Origin: an uncultured Bacteroides sp.
GTDB taxonomy: Bacteria; Bacteroidota; Bacteroidia; Bacteroidales; Bacteroidaceae
DNA length: 64,000 nucleotides
NCBI RefSeq assembly: GCF_902491285.1
Contig: NZ_CABUHK010000017.1
Span: 1 to 64,000 of the forward strand
Direction of reading: 5' to 3'
Shown here in pieces: positions 51,557 through 60,022 of this stretch (its first letter is position 1; the number at the start of each line of letters is the position of its first letter). Under the pieces are notes generated by a model. It was not told the DNA's origin, searched no databases, and was given only the letters and a program-made list of their open reading frames with translations. Made by a program: the position numbers and the translations under genes.

Positions 51557-52000
51557 ATGAACAAAAGAATAAATAGCAGGTCTGAATATTGGCAAAGGTA
51601 TGATACCCTATGTAGTAATATAAAGTCTGAAAATAATCAGTTGGCAGAACAACTTATAAATGCAAAATTACATGTCAATGGCTTGACTGATGGTTGGTAT
51701 GACTTCCTAAATTTGTTTAAGGAGTTAATATTCAAGAATGCTGATACTTTAAGTTCAGATTGTAAAGTACAAGCAGATATTCTAATTACTCAATTAGAAA
51801 AAGTTCTCGTACCGCAAAACAGATATGGTGGTATGACCGTCAATGAACGTCTTGTTATTGCTAACAAAATGGATGAATTTGATAACGCAATAGACAACAA
51901 AGACACATTGAGAATCATAGAAATTCTAAAAAGTGTAGAATTGACTGATGACAATATCAATACTATTCTTAAGAGTTTCAAAATGCCAGCTATTAAATAA
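51557..52000 (+). CDS. Cassette 12: hypothetical helical protein
   Basis: 147 aa, soluble and helical (SRSEYWQRYDTLCSNIKSENNQLAEQLINAKLHVNG ... LVIANKMDEFDNAIDNKDTLRIIEILKSVEL). Not recognised. Confidence 0.74.
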   Translation: MNKRINSRSEYWQRYDTLCSNIKSENNQLAEQLINAKLHVNGLTDGWYDFLNLFKELIFKNADTLSSDCKVQADILITQLEKVLVPQNRYGGMTVNERLVIANKMDEFDNAIDNKDTLRIIEILKSVELTDDNINTILKSFKMPAIK

Positions 52001-52013
52001 GGGATAAAAAATA

Positions 52014-52069
52014 TGATGCTAACAAACAGCACACCGTCTAAAGCGGCAAGCTGCCAAACATTATCATAA
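52014..52069. repeat. Boundary site 13 (attC-like)
   Basis: TGATGCTAAC AAACAGCACACCGTCTAAAGCGGCAAGCTGCC AAACATTATCATAA. Inner arms CAGC/GCTG and CCG/CGG. 5' arm perfectly complements TTAGCATCA of cassette 12's start. Confidence 0.88.
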
Positions 52070-52081
52070 ACACTAATACTA

Positions 52082-52711
52082 ATGAAATTTAGAATATTGG
52101 CAACAATACATTTGATAGGGATGGCATTAGCCATATTGAGATTATGCTTCGTCCCATTCGAAAACCATTTACGATATGGTATCGGGCATACAGTATGTTG
52201 GATAATCGTTATAACTGCTGTTCTTGCCTTTTTCTGTGTACCTCAAACAATATCTTTGCGAAAGTGGATTAAACGGTATTTTGGGGTTTATCTTTTTAAT
52301 ACATGCTTTATGGCATTATATCCATTGGCAATAGTTATCTTGTTTATAATGGCTGCATTTGTACCCGAAGGGTGGCGTTTGTGGGTGGTAGAGGATTGTT
52401 TTGTGCAAGCTCTGATACCCAAACCGATAGAGTGCGAGAACGCTACTTATGTTATTCGCAAATGGGAGGATGTAAATTATACCGACAATAATGAAAGGTT
52501 TTATCTGTATAGAAAAGCATCGCTTGTTGAACATCTGATAAGCATACGTCACGCCGCAGATATTGAGTATGAAAAAGGGTATGCAAGGCGGATTTTAGAA
52601 GTGGACGAAAACAAAGGAATACTTAAAGTTGAAGTGGATGTCTATACTGATTATGACTTTGCCAGAACAGAAATTCAAGAATGGGAAATAAATAAAGAGG
52701 AAACAAAATGA
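52082..52711 (+). CDS. Cassette 13: membrane protein of unknown function
   Basis: 209 aa with three hydrophobic helices (about 5-23, 37-55, 73-96), then a soluble C-terminal domain of about 110 residues. A membrane immunity protein is one possibility, since immunity to pore-forming or lipid-targeting effectors is often membrane-bound. Not recognised. Confidence 0.74.
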   Translation: MKFRILATIHLIGMALAILRLCFVPFENHLRYGIGHTVCWIIVITAVLAFFCVPQTISLRKWIKRYFGVYLFNTCFMALYPLAIVILFIMAAFVPEGWRLWVVEDCFVQALIPKPIECENATYVIRKWEDVNYTDNNERFYLYRKASLVEHLISIRHAADIEYEKGYARRILEVDENKGILKVEVDVYTDYDFARTEIQEWEINKEETK

Positions 52712-52762
52712 TAACATACAGCAACACCGCTTAATACGGCACGCTGGCAACCATTACCAACA
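52708..52762. repeat. Boundary site 14 (attC-like)
   Basis: ATGATAAC ATACAGCAACACCGCTTAATACGGCACGCTGGC AACCATTACCAACA. Inner arms CAGC/GCTG and CCG/CGG. 5' arm complements TTATCAT of cassette 13's start. Confidence 0.85.
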
Positions 52763-52772
52763 GAGTAAAAAA

Positions 52773-53204
52773 ATGAAAGTATATAGAATAGCAATAAATA
52801 TGATTAAGCAAACCAAGATTTTAAAATTTATAATCCCTATTGTAGTATTCATTCTATTGTATACTGTCTCAACAATTAGAAACAACAATGTAAGAAAGGA
52901 TGGCATATATTCTATCGTAACTCTTATTAAATACGGTTCTGCTTATAGAGGGCAAAGTGCAAAATATGAATTTATATATAATAAGACTTTATATGAAGGA
53001 AGTTTTTTTATATCATTTGCCGAGAGTAAAAACACTCCAATCGGAACCCGTTACTTTGTAACATTCTTAGCCAAAGCCCCCGACCGACATCTTATATTAG
53101 ACAGCGTACCATCTTGGTTTACTCTAAAAGCACCGGATAAAGGATGGAAAACATTACCTACACAAAAACAACTACGAATAATGATGAAAGATAGCTTGAA
53201 TTAA
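52773..53204 (+). CDS. Cassette 14: single-helix membrane protein
   Basis: 143 aa with one N-terminal helix (about 17-35: ILKFIIPIVVFILLYTV), then a beta-rich domain (YGSAYRGQSAKYEFIYNKTLYEGSFF) similar in look to DUF3592-like domains. An upstream start shift (M10) is possible. Not recognised. Confidence 0.72.
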   Translation: MKVYRIAINMIKQTKILKFIIPIVVFILLYTVSTIRNNNVRKDGIYSIVTLIKYGSAYRGQSAKYEFIYNKTLYEGSFFISFAESKNTPIGTRYFVTFLAKAPDRHLILDSVPSWFTLKAPDKGWKTLPTQKQLRIMMKDSLN

Positions 53205-53207
53205 AAT

Positions 53208-53230
53208 GCTGCCACCGAACATTAACTTGT
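53208..53230. repeat. Boundary site 15, 5' half missing
   Basis: Only GCTGCCACCGAACATTAACT (and GT) of the 3' half remains; the expected 5' arm TGTTGGTAAC, complement of cassette 14's start, is absent. A decayed or deleted site. Confidence 0.6.
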
Positions 53231-53247
53231 AAATACATAAACGAAAA

Positions 53248-53646
53248 ATGAAACAGAAATATTATATAATCAAACTCTTATTGAAAATATGGTTTGGAAT
53301 ATTATGTATTAGTCTATTGTGTACTACGGGTATTATTTGGCTAAAGACTCAAAATATAAAACCTGTACCAGATATGGAAACTTCTTATAGAGGCATGGCA
53401 TTAGTTTGGTCAATTTTGGGAATTTTGGCATTATCTACCGGAGCAATCACTTTGTTCTTGAACTGCTTTGCAAGAGTTAGAAACAGCATACTGTATAGTT
53501 CCCTATCATTTTTTCTTATTCCTATTTTGATGATTTTATTTTCTGGAACAATGTGCTTGTATGATACTACAATACCATTTTTACTTTGTTTATTGGTGTC
53601 ATACATATTGTTTAGATATAAAATAATACAGAAAACAAGCGGATGA
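53248..53646 (+). CDS. Cassette 15: polytopic membrane protein
   Basis: 132 aa, four helices (about 6-29, 46-70, 79-98, 104-125). Stop lies inside the following site. Not recognised. Confidence 0.72.
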   Translation: MKQKYYIIKLLLKIWFGILCISLLCTTGIIWLKTQNIKPVPDMETSYRGMALVWSILGILALSTGAITLFLNCFARVRNSILYSSLSFFLIPILMILFSGTMCLYDTTIPFLLCLLVSYILFRYKIIQKTSG

Positions 53647-53685
53647 ATCGCCCTAATGGTTGATTAGTTACCGGACATTATCAGA
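53631..53685. repeat. Boundary site 16, last of the array, 5' arm degenerate
   Basis: AACAAGCGGATGAATCGCCCTAATGGTTGATTAGTTACCGG (inner arms split here) then ACATTATCAG. The 5' arm (ACAGAAAAC) does not complement cassette 15's start (TTAACTTGT), unlike sites 2-14. No further copy follows, so this is the end of the array. Confidence 0.65.
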
Positions 53686-53876
53686 ATATGGTATTGAAGC
53701 ACATAACATATTCTGGATTTACCTTACAAATAAGTTTGTTTGGATAGAGGTTTCCATATGCAGTATGTCTTGCCAATCCCATATCTTGTCTACAAACAAA
53801 GCCTGTTCGTCTCATTTGAAAAATGCATGCTGTCCTGTCCCTTATCTTCGTGTCGAAATAAAAAACAGAATAAGTC

Positions 53877-56354
53877 ATGAAGATGAATAAAACTATGTTG
53901 TTGGAGAAGATAGCAACCCGTTCGGGAGTATCAGTAGATGAATGTGGGGTAGTGCTTAAAACGTTGGAAAGAGTGTTGAGCGAAGAACTCACACGGAAGA
54001 TGTATCGTTATGGGGGGTGGATACTCTTATTAATTGCTTTATTGGTGTCCGTAGCTGCTTTCGGGCAGACATCGGAACGGAAAAGCCGCCCCGTTCAGAC
54101 GATTCGCGGGATTGTAGTCGACGGAGACTCGAAGTATCCTATACCGTATGCTACGGTGAAGTTGGCAGGCACAGAAGGAATGGGGACGACAACGGACAGT
54201 CTCGGACGTTTCGCCATCCGGCAAGTCCCTGTCGGACGGCATACGGTAGAGGCAGCCTTTATGGGCTATGAAACCGGTGTTTTTAGGGAAATACTAGTGA
54301 CTTCCGCCAAAGAAATCTACTTGGAGATACCTCTGAAAGAGAGTGTGAACGAACTGAATGAAGTAGTAGTTCGCGCCCGGACGAACAAAGAAGAAGCGAT
54401 GAACAAAATGGCTACCACCGGAGCACGTATGTTGAGCGTGGAAGAGGCAAGCCGTTATGCGGGCGGATTTGACGACCCTGCACGCCTGGTTTCCGCTTTT
54501 GCCGGAGTAGCTCCCAGTGTTTCCTCGAATGGGATTTCCATTCATGGCAATGCTCCCCATCTGTTGCAATGGAGACTGGAAGACGTAGAAATCCCTAATC
54601 CGAATCATTTTGCGGATATAGCCACGTTAGGCGGCGGAATCCTTTCTTCCCTTAGCTCGCAAGTACTCGGAAATTCCGATTTCTTCACCGGAGCTTTCCC
54701 GGCGGAATATGGAAATGCTGTATCCGGCGTGTTTGACATGAAGTTGCGCAACGGAAACAACCAGAAGAATGAAAATACCATCCAGGTAGGAATCATGGGC
54801 ATTGACGTCGCATCCGAAGGTCCTTTGAGCAAGAAACATAAAGCATCGTATATCTTCAACTACCGTTACTCCACCACTGGACTGCTCAATCTTGACGGAG
54901 GAACAATGGACTATCAGGACTTGAACTTCAAACTTAACTTCCCGACGCAGAAAGCCGGAACTTTCTCCATCTGGGGAACCAGCCTGATAGACAAATTTAA
55001 AAGCGACATGGAGAAGAATACTGAAAAATGGGAGTATCTTGGCGACCGCAGCGAGTCACGCGACAAGCAATATATGGCAGCCGGCGGTATCAGCCACCGC
55101 TATTTCTTCAATAGCGACGCATCACTGAAAACAACCGTTGCCGCCACCTACTCGCAACTGGACGGCGGGGCGTCCATGTTCAACCATGCTTTGGAATCCA
55201 CTCCCTATATGGACTTGGAATCGAAACATACCAACCTGATACTGACCAGTACCTTCAACCGTAAATTCAGTAACCGGTTCACCAATAAGACAGGCTTCAC
55301 CTACAACGCCATGTTCTATAATATGAACCTCGCCATCGCCCCTTATGAAGCCCATCTGCTGGAAACCGTCTCACAAGGTGACGGCAGTACGAGCCTGATT
55401 TCCGCCTACAACAGTTCCTCTGTCGGACTGGGCGACCGCTGGACTCTCAACGCCGGCATCTACGGACAATTTCTGACCCTGAACAATAAATGGTCTGTCG
55501 AACCCCGTGCCGGTCTGAAATGGCAAGCCACCCCGAAAGCTACTTTTGCCATCGCTTACGGAATGTACAGCCGCATGGAAAAAATGGACGTCTATTTTGT
55601 AAAGACGAAAACCACAGGCGACAAGTCCGTCAACAAAGACCTCGACTTCACGAAAGCCCAGCACATTATGTTATCTTTCGGCTACAAGATTTCCAACCGT
55701 ATGAATCTGAAAATAGAACCGTATATCCAGTTCCTGCACGACGTTCCTGTAATGGCGGACAGCTCTTATTCCGTGCTCAACCGCTCTGACTTCTACGTGG
55801 AAGACGCCCTTGTCAACAAAGGAAAAGGCCGTAACATCGGAATCGACATCACCCTCGAACGCTTCTTGGAGAAAGGATTCTATTACATGATTTCCGGCTC
55901 CCTGTTCGATTCCCGCTACCGTGGTGGAGACGGAAAATGGTACAACACGAAGTTCAACCGGAACTATGTCATCAACGGACTTGTCGGCAAAGAATGGATG
56001 TTGGGACGCAACAAGCAGAATATCCTTAGCGTCAATCTGAAGCTGACCTTACAAGGCGGCGACCGCTATTCCCCGATTAACGTGGAAGCGACGATGAACC
56101 ACCCCGACAAAGAAGTGCAGTATGACGAAACAAGAGCATTCTCCAAACAATATTCCCCCATGTTTATCGGCAACTACACCGTCAGCTACCGTATCAACAA
56201 GAAGAAAGTATCCCATGAGTTTGCCGTAAAAGGACTGAACTTTACCGGAGCGAAAGAGCACTACGGACATGAATATAACGTGAAAACCGGAAAGATTGAT
56301 GTCAGCAACGGTTCCACGATACTGACAAATGTGAGTTATAAACTTGAATTTTAG
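53877..56354 (+). CDS. TonB-dependent receptor with an N-terminal HU-like fragment
   Basis: 825 aa. Residues 3-40 (MNKTMLLEKIATRSGVSVDE ... LERVLSEEL) look like the N-terminal helices of an HU/IHF-type protein; then from Met42 (codon at 54000) a signal-like hydrophobic segment (YGGWILLLIALLVSVAAFGQT), a carboxypeptidase-regulatory-like domain (about 75-160), a plug and a beta-barrel ending in VSYKLEF. The receptor part is normal without the first 41 residues, so either the start is 54000 and the HU-like piece is an upstream in-frame remnant, or it is a real fusion. Not of the SusC type. A two-component system follows 87 bp downstream and may respond to the same ligand. Confidence 0.85.
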   Translation: MKMNKTMLLEKIATRSGVSVDECGVVLKTLERVLSEELTRKMYRYGGWILLLIALLVSVAAFGQTSERKSRPVQTIRGIVVDGDSKYPIPYATVKLAGTEGMGTTTDSLGRFAIRQVPVGRHTVEAAFMGYETGVFREILVTSAKEIYLEIPLKESVNELNEVVVRARTNKEEAMNKMATTGARMLSVEEASRYAGGFDDPARLVSAFAGVAPSVSSNGISIHGNAPHLLQWRLEDVEIPNPNHFADIATLGGGILSSLSSQVLGNSDFFTGAFPAEYGNAVSGVFDMKLRNGNNQKNENTIQVGIMGIDVASEGPLSKKHKASYIFNYRYSTTGLLNLDGGTMDYQDLNFKLNFPTQKAGTFSIWGTSLIDKFKSDMEKNTEKWEYLGDRSESRDKQYMAAGGISHRYFFNSDASLKTTVAATYSQLDGGASMFNHALESTPYMDLESKHTNLILTSTFNRKFSNRFTNKTGFTYNAMFYNMNLAIAPYEAHLLETVSQGDGSTSLISAYNSSSVGLGDRWTLNAGIYGQFLTLNNKWSVEPRAGLKWQATPKATFAIAYGMYSRMEKMDVYFVKTKTTGDKSVNKDLDFTKAQHIMLSFGYKISNRMNLKIEPYIQFLHDVPVMADSSYSVLNRSDFYVEDALVNKGKGRNIGIDITLERFLEKGFYYMISGSLFDSRYRGGDGKWYNTKFNRNYVINGLVGKEWMLGRNKQNILSVNLKLTLQGGDRYSPINVEATMNHPDKEVQYDETRAFSKQYSPMFIGNYTVSYRINKKKVSHEFAVKGLNFTGAKEHYGHEYNVKTGKIDVSNGSTILTNVSYKLEF

Positions 56355-56441
56355 CCAAAGGGTATAGAAGCCTTACCGGAAAAAGCTTTATCTTCGTGCC
56401 CGGGAAGCCGTGTACGCTGGGAATAGCAGATTCCGGTAACA

Positions 56442-57569
56442 ATGTATTCCTTAATAAATCCCTTAATAAAGCGTATGGCAACCGAATCAATGGCAACAAG
56501 CAATATCGCAACAGGCAATGACTCTGCCTTTTTATATAAATTACTCGTCAGTCCGGAATTCCGGTGGGTACGGTATCTGGTGCTCATTATGGTGCTGGGT
56601 ACTATTTCCTTCAATCAGGTCTTTATTCTTTTTATGGACTACCGGGAGATATTGGGCGACTGGATTTATATATTTACTTTCATCTACCTGCTCACCTATG
56701 TCGCTGTCGTCTGTCTGAACCTCTTTTGGCTGTTCCCGAAATTCCTGCTGAAAAGGCGTTACCTCGCCTATTCATTCTTACTCTCTGCTGCAATGGTAAT
56801 TGCGCTGTTGATACAGATGATAGTAGAATATCTGGCTTATTCTCACTGGCCGGAACTCCATGCACGGGGGGCCTACTTTTCAGTCCCCATGATAATGGAC
56901 TATATCTCTTCTTTTATACTGTCGACGCTTTGCATGATAGGCGGAACGATGACCGTGCTCCTGAAAGAATGGATGATAGACCATCAGCGCGTCTCGCAAA
57001 TGGAGAAAGCCCACGTGCTTTCCGAAGTGGAGCAACTGAAAGAACAAGTCAGCCCGGAACTCCTCTTCAAGACCTTGCATCATTCGGGAGAACTGACATT
57101 AAGCGAGCCGGATAAGGCGTCGAAAATGCTGATGAAGTTGAGCCAGTTGCTTCGTTACCAACTCTATGATTGTAGCCGGCAGAAAGTGCTTCTTAGCAGT
57201 GAAATCGCTTTTCTCACCAATTATCTGACATTGGAACAGGGTTCATCGGCGAGATTGAACTATGAACTTACTTCGGAAGGAGAAGTGAACAGAATGTTGG
57301 TTCCGCCTTTGCTTTTCATCCCTTTTGTGCAGTATGTCGTAAAGTTGCTGCACGAACGGCAGCTATCGGCTTCCGTTTCCTTAAAAATCCATTTGCAAGC
57401 GGAGAGGGGTACGGTTATATTCACTTGCCTTTGCCCGGAACTTGACCTCTCTGCGGGCAAAGGACTGGAGCGAATCAGGCAAAGACTGAACTTGCTGTAT
57501 GGCAACCGTTACGAACTGTTATTGACAACGAAGTGCATACGACTGGAACTGAAAGGGGCTGAAGCATGA
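56442..57569 (+). CDS. LytS-type histidine kinase homologue lacking its catalytic His
   Basis: 375 aa. Four helices (about 46-66, 76-98, 110-132, 150-174), then a His_kinase-like domain. The canonical (N)PHFLFNxLN box is SPELLFKTLHH: the phospho-accepting His is Glu206 and the box's Asn is Lys. The N-box reads PFVQYVVKL instead of PFVENAVKH, so ATP binding is doubtful too. Length and architecture match the normal kinase encoded next, with which it overlaps by 4 bp (ATGA). Probably a non-catalytic partner that senses and modulates the second kinase. Start could also be the ATG at 56475. Confidence 0.86.
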   Translation: MYSLINPLIKRMATESMATSNIATGNDSAFLYKLLVSPEFRWVRYLVLIMVLGTISFNQVFILFMDYREILGDWIYIFTFIYLLTYVAVVCLNLFWLFPKFLLKRRYLAYSFLLSAAMVIALLIQMIVEYLAYSHWPELHARGAYFSVPMIMDYISSFILSTLCMIGGTMTVLLKEWMIDHQRVSQMEKAHVLSEVEQLKEQVSPELLFKTLHHSGELTLSEPDKASKMLMKLSQLLRYQLYDCSRQKVLLSSEIAFLTNYLTLEQGSSARLNYELTSEGEVNRMLVPPLLFIPFVQYVVKLLHERQLSASVSLKIHLQAERGTVIFTCLCPELDLSAGKGLERIRQRLNLLYGNRYELLLTTKCIRLELKGAEA

Positions 57570-58609
57570 CAATCAATTCTTTTCTGCTAAGTCCTCATTG
57601 CAGGATACACAGGCATCTCCTGTTGCAATCGGCTGTCCTGCTGATTACAATCAATGTATTTTGGTACGAGCCTTTGCAAATCGTCTCTTTTTGGAAACGG
57701 TTGGCCGGATGCCTGGTCTACTTTTTGTCTATGGACGCGGTGATATATGCGAACTTGTATTTATTAGTACCCCGTTTCCTGCTGAAGAATCGTTTCGGCA
57801 GTTATATCGGGGCTGCCATATTAACGAATCTAGTGGTAATCACTTTTCTTTCGATTACCCAGGGGGCACTTTTTGAAGTGATTCTGCCCGTTAGGAATCC
57901 CGACGGATTTGCTACATTTATCAATGCCTTCTCGGGGATACTTACGATGGGATTTGTCACGGCAGGCTCGGCAGCCATATCACTGTTCACCCATTGGCTG
58001 CGCTACAACCTGCGCATTGACGAACTGGAATCCACCACCTTGCAATCCGAACTGACGTTTCTCAAAAATCAGATTAACCCGCATTTCCTTTTCAATATGT
58101 TGAATAACGCCAATGTCCTGATAAAGAGAAATCCGGAAGAGGCTTCCAAAGTCCTGTTCAAACTCGAAGATTTGCTACGCTATCAAATCAATGACAGTTC
58201 GCGCGAAAGAGTCTCGTTAGCTTCGGATATCCGTTTCCTGAACGATTATCTGAACCTTGAAAAGATACGCCGTGATAATTTTCGGTTCACAATGGAGCAA
58301 GAGGGGGATATTGAATCTATTTGGATTCAGCCGTTGTTGTTTATCCCTTTTGTAGAGAATGCAGTAAAACATAGTTTCGATAGCGAGCACCCTTCGTCTG
58401 TTCGTATCTCTTTCAAAGTAGACGATAACCGGTTGGAGTTTCATTGCGAAAACTCCAAACCGTTCGTTGCCGTGAGCAAAGGCAAGGTGGGCGGAATCGG
58501 ACTTGCGAATATTCAGCGCAGGTTAGGGCTGTTATATCCCGACCGCTACCAACTGGAGCTAAAAGAAGATGAAACCCGCTATTCCGTAATTTTAAGTATA
58601 ACATTATGA
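57566..58609 (+). CDS. LytS/YehU-type sensor histidine kinase
   Basis: 347 aa. Four N-terminal helices (about 16-36, 46-70, 80-104, 115-142), a short linker, the H-box FLKNQINPHFLFNMLNNANVLI with His173, LEDLLRYQINDS, and the ATPase motifs IPFVENAVKHSF and GGIGLANIQRRL. Catalytically complete. The start overlaps the non-catalytic homologue, the end overlaps the LytTR regulator (ATGA both times), so the three genes form one coupled unit. Confidence 0.92.
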   Translation: MTINSFLLSPHCRIHRHLLLQSAVLLITINVFWYEPLQIVSFWKRLAGCLVYFLSMDAVIYANLYLLVPRFLLKNRFGSYIGAAILTNLVVITFLSITQGALFEVILPVRNPDGFATFINAFSGILTMGFVTAGSAAISLFTHWLRYNLRIDELESTTLQSELTFLKNQINPHFLFNMLNNANVLIKRNPEEASKVLFKLEDLLRYQINDSSRERVSLASDIRFLNDYLNLEKIRRDNFRFTMEQEGDIESIWIQPLLFIPFVENAVKHSFDSEHPSSVRISFKVDDNRLEFHCENSKPFVAVSKGKVGGIGLANIQRRLGLLYPDRYQLELKEDETRYSVILSITL

Positions 58610-59322
58610 ATTGTATAATAGTAGATGATGAACCGTTGGCACGCGAAGCCATGAAGTTATTGATAGAAGAGACAGGCAATCTTCAGTTGGCAGGCAGCTT
58701 TAACAGTGCCGCTACCGCTTCCGACTATATGGAGCAGCACGGAGTCGATTTAGTCTTCCTGGATATCCAGATGCCGGGGATTACGGGAATTGAATTTGCA
58801 CGGACGATTTCAAAGCGGACATTGGTTATCTTCACCACCGCCTACACGGAGTATGCACTGGACAGCTACGAAGTGGATGCCATAGACTATCTGATAAAAC
58901 CTGTCGAAGCGGAACGTTTTCAAAAAGCAGTGGACAAAGCATTGGCCTATCACTCCCTGTTGTTGAAAGAAGAAAAGGAAGCCATCGAGACAATCGTCGC
59001 TGCCGAATATTTCTTTGTAAAGGCGGAACGCCGGTATTTCAAAGTCAGCTTCTCCGATATTCTCTTTATCGAAGGACTGAAAGATTATGTCATTATCCAA
59101 CTGGGCGACCAGCGCATCATCACCCGTATGAGCCTGAAAGCCATATTCGACTTATTACCTAAAGCCACTTTTCTGCGGGTAAACAAGTCATATATAGTCA
59201 ATACCGCTCACATTGAATCGTTTGATAATAATGATATATTCATAAAATCGTATGAAATTGCTATCGGCAACAGCTATCGTGATGACTTTTTCGAGGGCTT
59301 TGTAATGCGGCAAAGATTGTGA
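58606..59322 (+). CDS. LytTR-family response regulator
   Basis: 238 aa. Receiver domain (1-120) with Asp53 (LVFLDIQMPG) and Lys near 105 (DYLIKPV), then a LytTR DNA-binding domain (about 135-235: FFVKAERRYFKVSFSDILFIEGLKDYVII ... FLRVNKSYIVNTAHIESF). Partner of the kinase pair. LytTR proteins bind tandem 9-bp repeats; the target promoter, perhaps that of the TonB receptor, was not identified. Confidence 0.93.
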   Translation: MNCIIVDDEPLAREAMKLLIEETGNLQLAGSFNSAATASDYMEQHGVDLVFLDIQMPGITGIEFARTISKRTLVIFTTAYTEYALDSYEVDAIDYLIKPVEAERFQKAVDKALAYHSLLLKEEKEAIETIVAAEYFFVKAERRYFKVSFSDILFIEGLKDYVIIQLGDQRIITRMSLKAIFDLLPKATFLRVNKSYIVNTAHIESFDNNDIFIKSYEIAIGNSYRDDFFEGFVMRQRL

Positions 59323-59335
59323 TAATTCATTTTTT

Positions 59336-59367
59336 TTTGGTTAAATAATTTTCAAATGGTATATTTG
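59336..59367 (+). promoter_or_regulatory. Promoter of the ECF sigma/FecR/SusC operon
   Basis: TTTG (59336-59339), 20-bp spacer, TATATTTG (59360-59367): full match to the housekeeping-type Bacteroides promoter, 21 bp before the GTG start. Confidence 0.75.
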
Positions 59368-59388
59368 TAACCAAAAGAAAGGATATAC

Positions 59389-59937
59389 GTGATTCGCACA
59401 ACTGAAAACATAAGCATTAGACTGACTGATGAAGCACAGTTCCGCTTTATATTTGACAAATATTACATAGCCCTATGTATGTTTGCCAATCAGTATGTCG
59501 AAGATGACGCGTTGGCTGCCGATATTGTTCAGGAATGTTTTGTCAAGTTGTGGCAGTTGCGGGATGATTTTATGTATATCCATCAGATTAAATCCTTCCT
59601 TTATACTTCTGTACGCAACAAGTCCCTGAATGAACTGGAGCATACCAAAGTCATGAACGAGTATGCCCAAAAAGTAATGGAAATGGGCAAAGAGTCTTTC
59701 TTTCAGGACAAAGTTATCGCCGAAGAAAGCTACCGTATATTGGTGGATGCTATCGACAAACTGCCGCCCCAGATGAAAAGCATTATGCGGCTGGCTCTTG
59801 AAGGAAAAACCAACCCGGAGATTGCGGAAGCTTTGAATATTTCGGGAGAGACGGTACACTCTCAAAAGAAGATAGCCTATCGTAAATTGCGCGGATATTT
59901 GAAGGATTATTATTACCTGCTTTTCTACTTTTTATAG
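59389..59937 (+). CDS. ECF-type RNA polymerase sigma factor
   Basis: 182 aa. Region 2 (about 25-95: DKYYIALCMFANQYVEDDALAADIVQECFVKLWQLRDDF) and region 4 (about 125-180: LPPQMKSIMRLALEGKTNPEIAEALNISGETVHSQKKIAYRKLRGYL). Starts with GTG at 59389, after a full promoter match. Upstream of a FecR anti-sigma and a SusC transporter with an STN domain: a classical cell-surface signalling triad that switches on the receptor operon when ligand binds. Confidence 0.93.
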   Translation: MIRTTENISIRLTDEAQFRFIFDKYYIALCMFANQYVEDDALAADIVQECFVKLWQLRDDFMYIHQIKSFLYTSVRNKSLNELEHTKVMNEYAQKVMEMGKESFFQDKVIAEESYRILVDAIDKLPPQMKSIMRLALEGKTNPEIAEALNISGETVHSQKKIAYRKLRGYLKDYYYLLFYFL

Positions 59938-60022
59938 TTTCTTTTAAAAAAAATCATTTTTAATACACCCTGCTTTTCAATTCACCTGTTTTAGTATAAA
60001 CAACGATTAAAACATGTGAATT

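Noticed and set aside
44910..53685. Classical class 1-type integron sites (GTTRRRY / RYYYAAC)
   Set aside because: The boundary motif here is CATTA-NNN with NNN-TAAC arms. The logic is integron-like but the consensus differs, so these are called attC-like only.
53660..53890. 76-codon frame between the array and the TonB receptor
   Set aside because: It overlaps the last boundary site and the receptor start, has a poor composition for protein and no sensible context.
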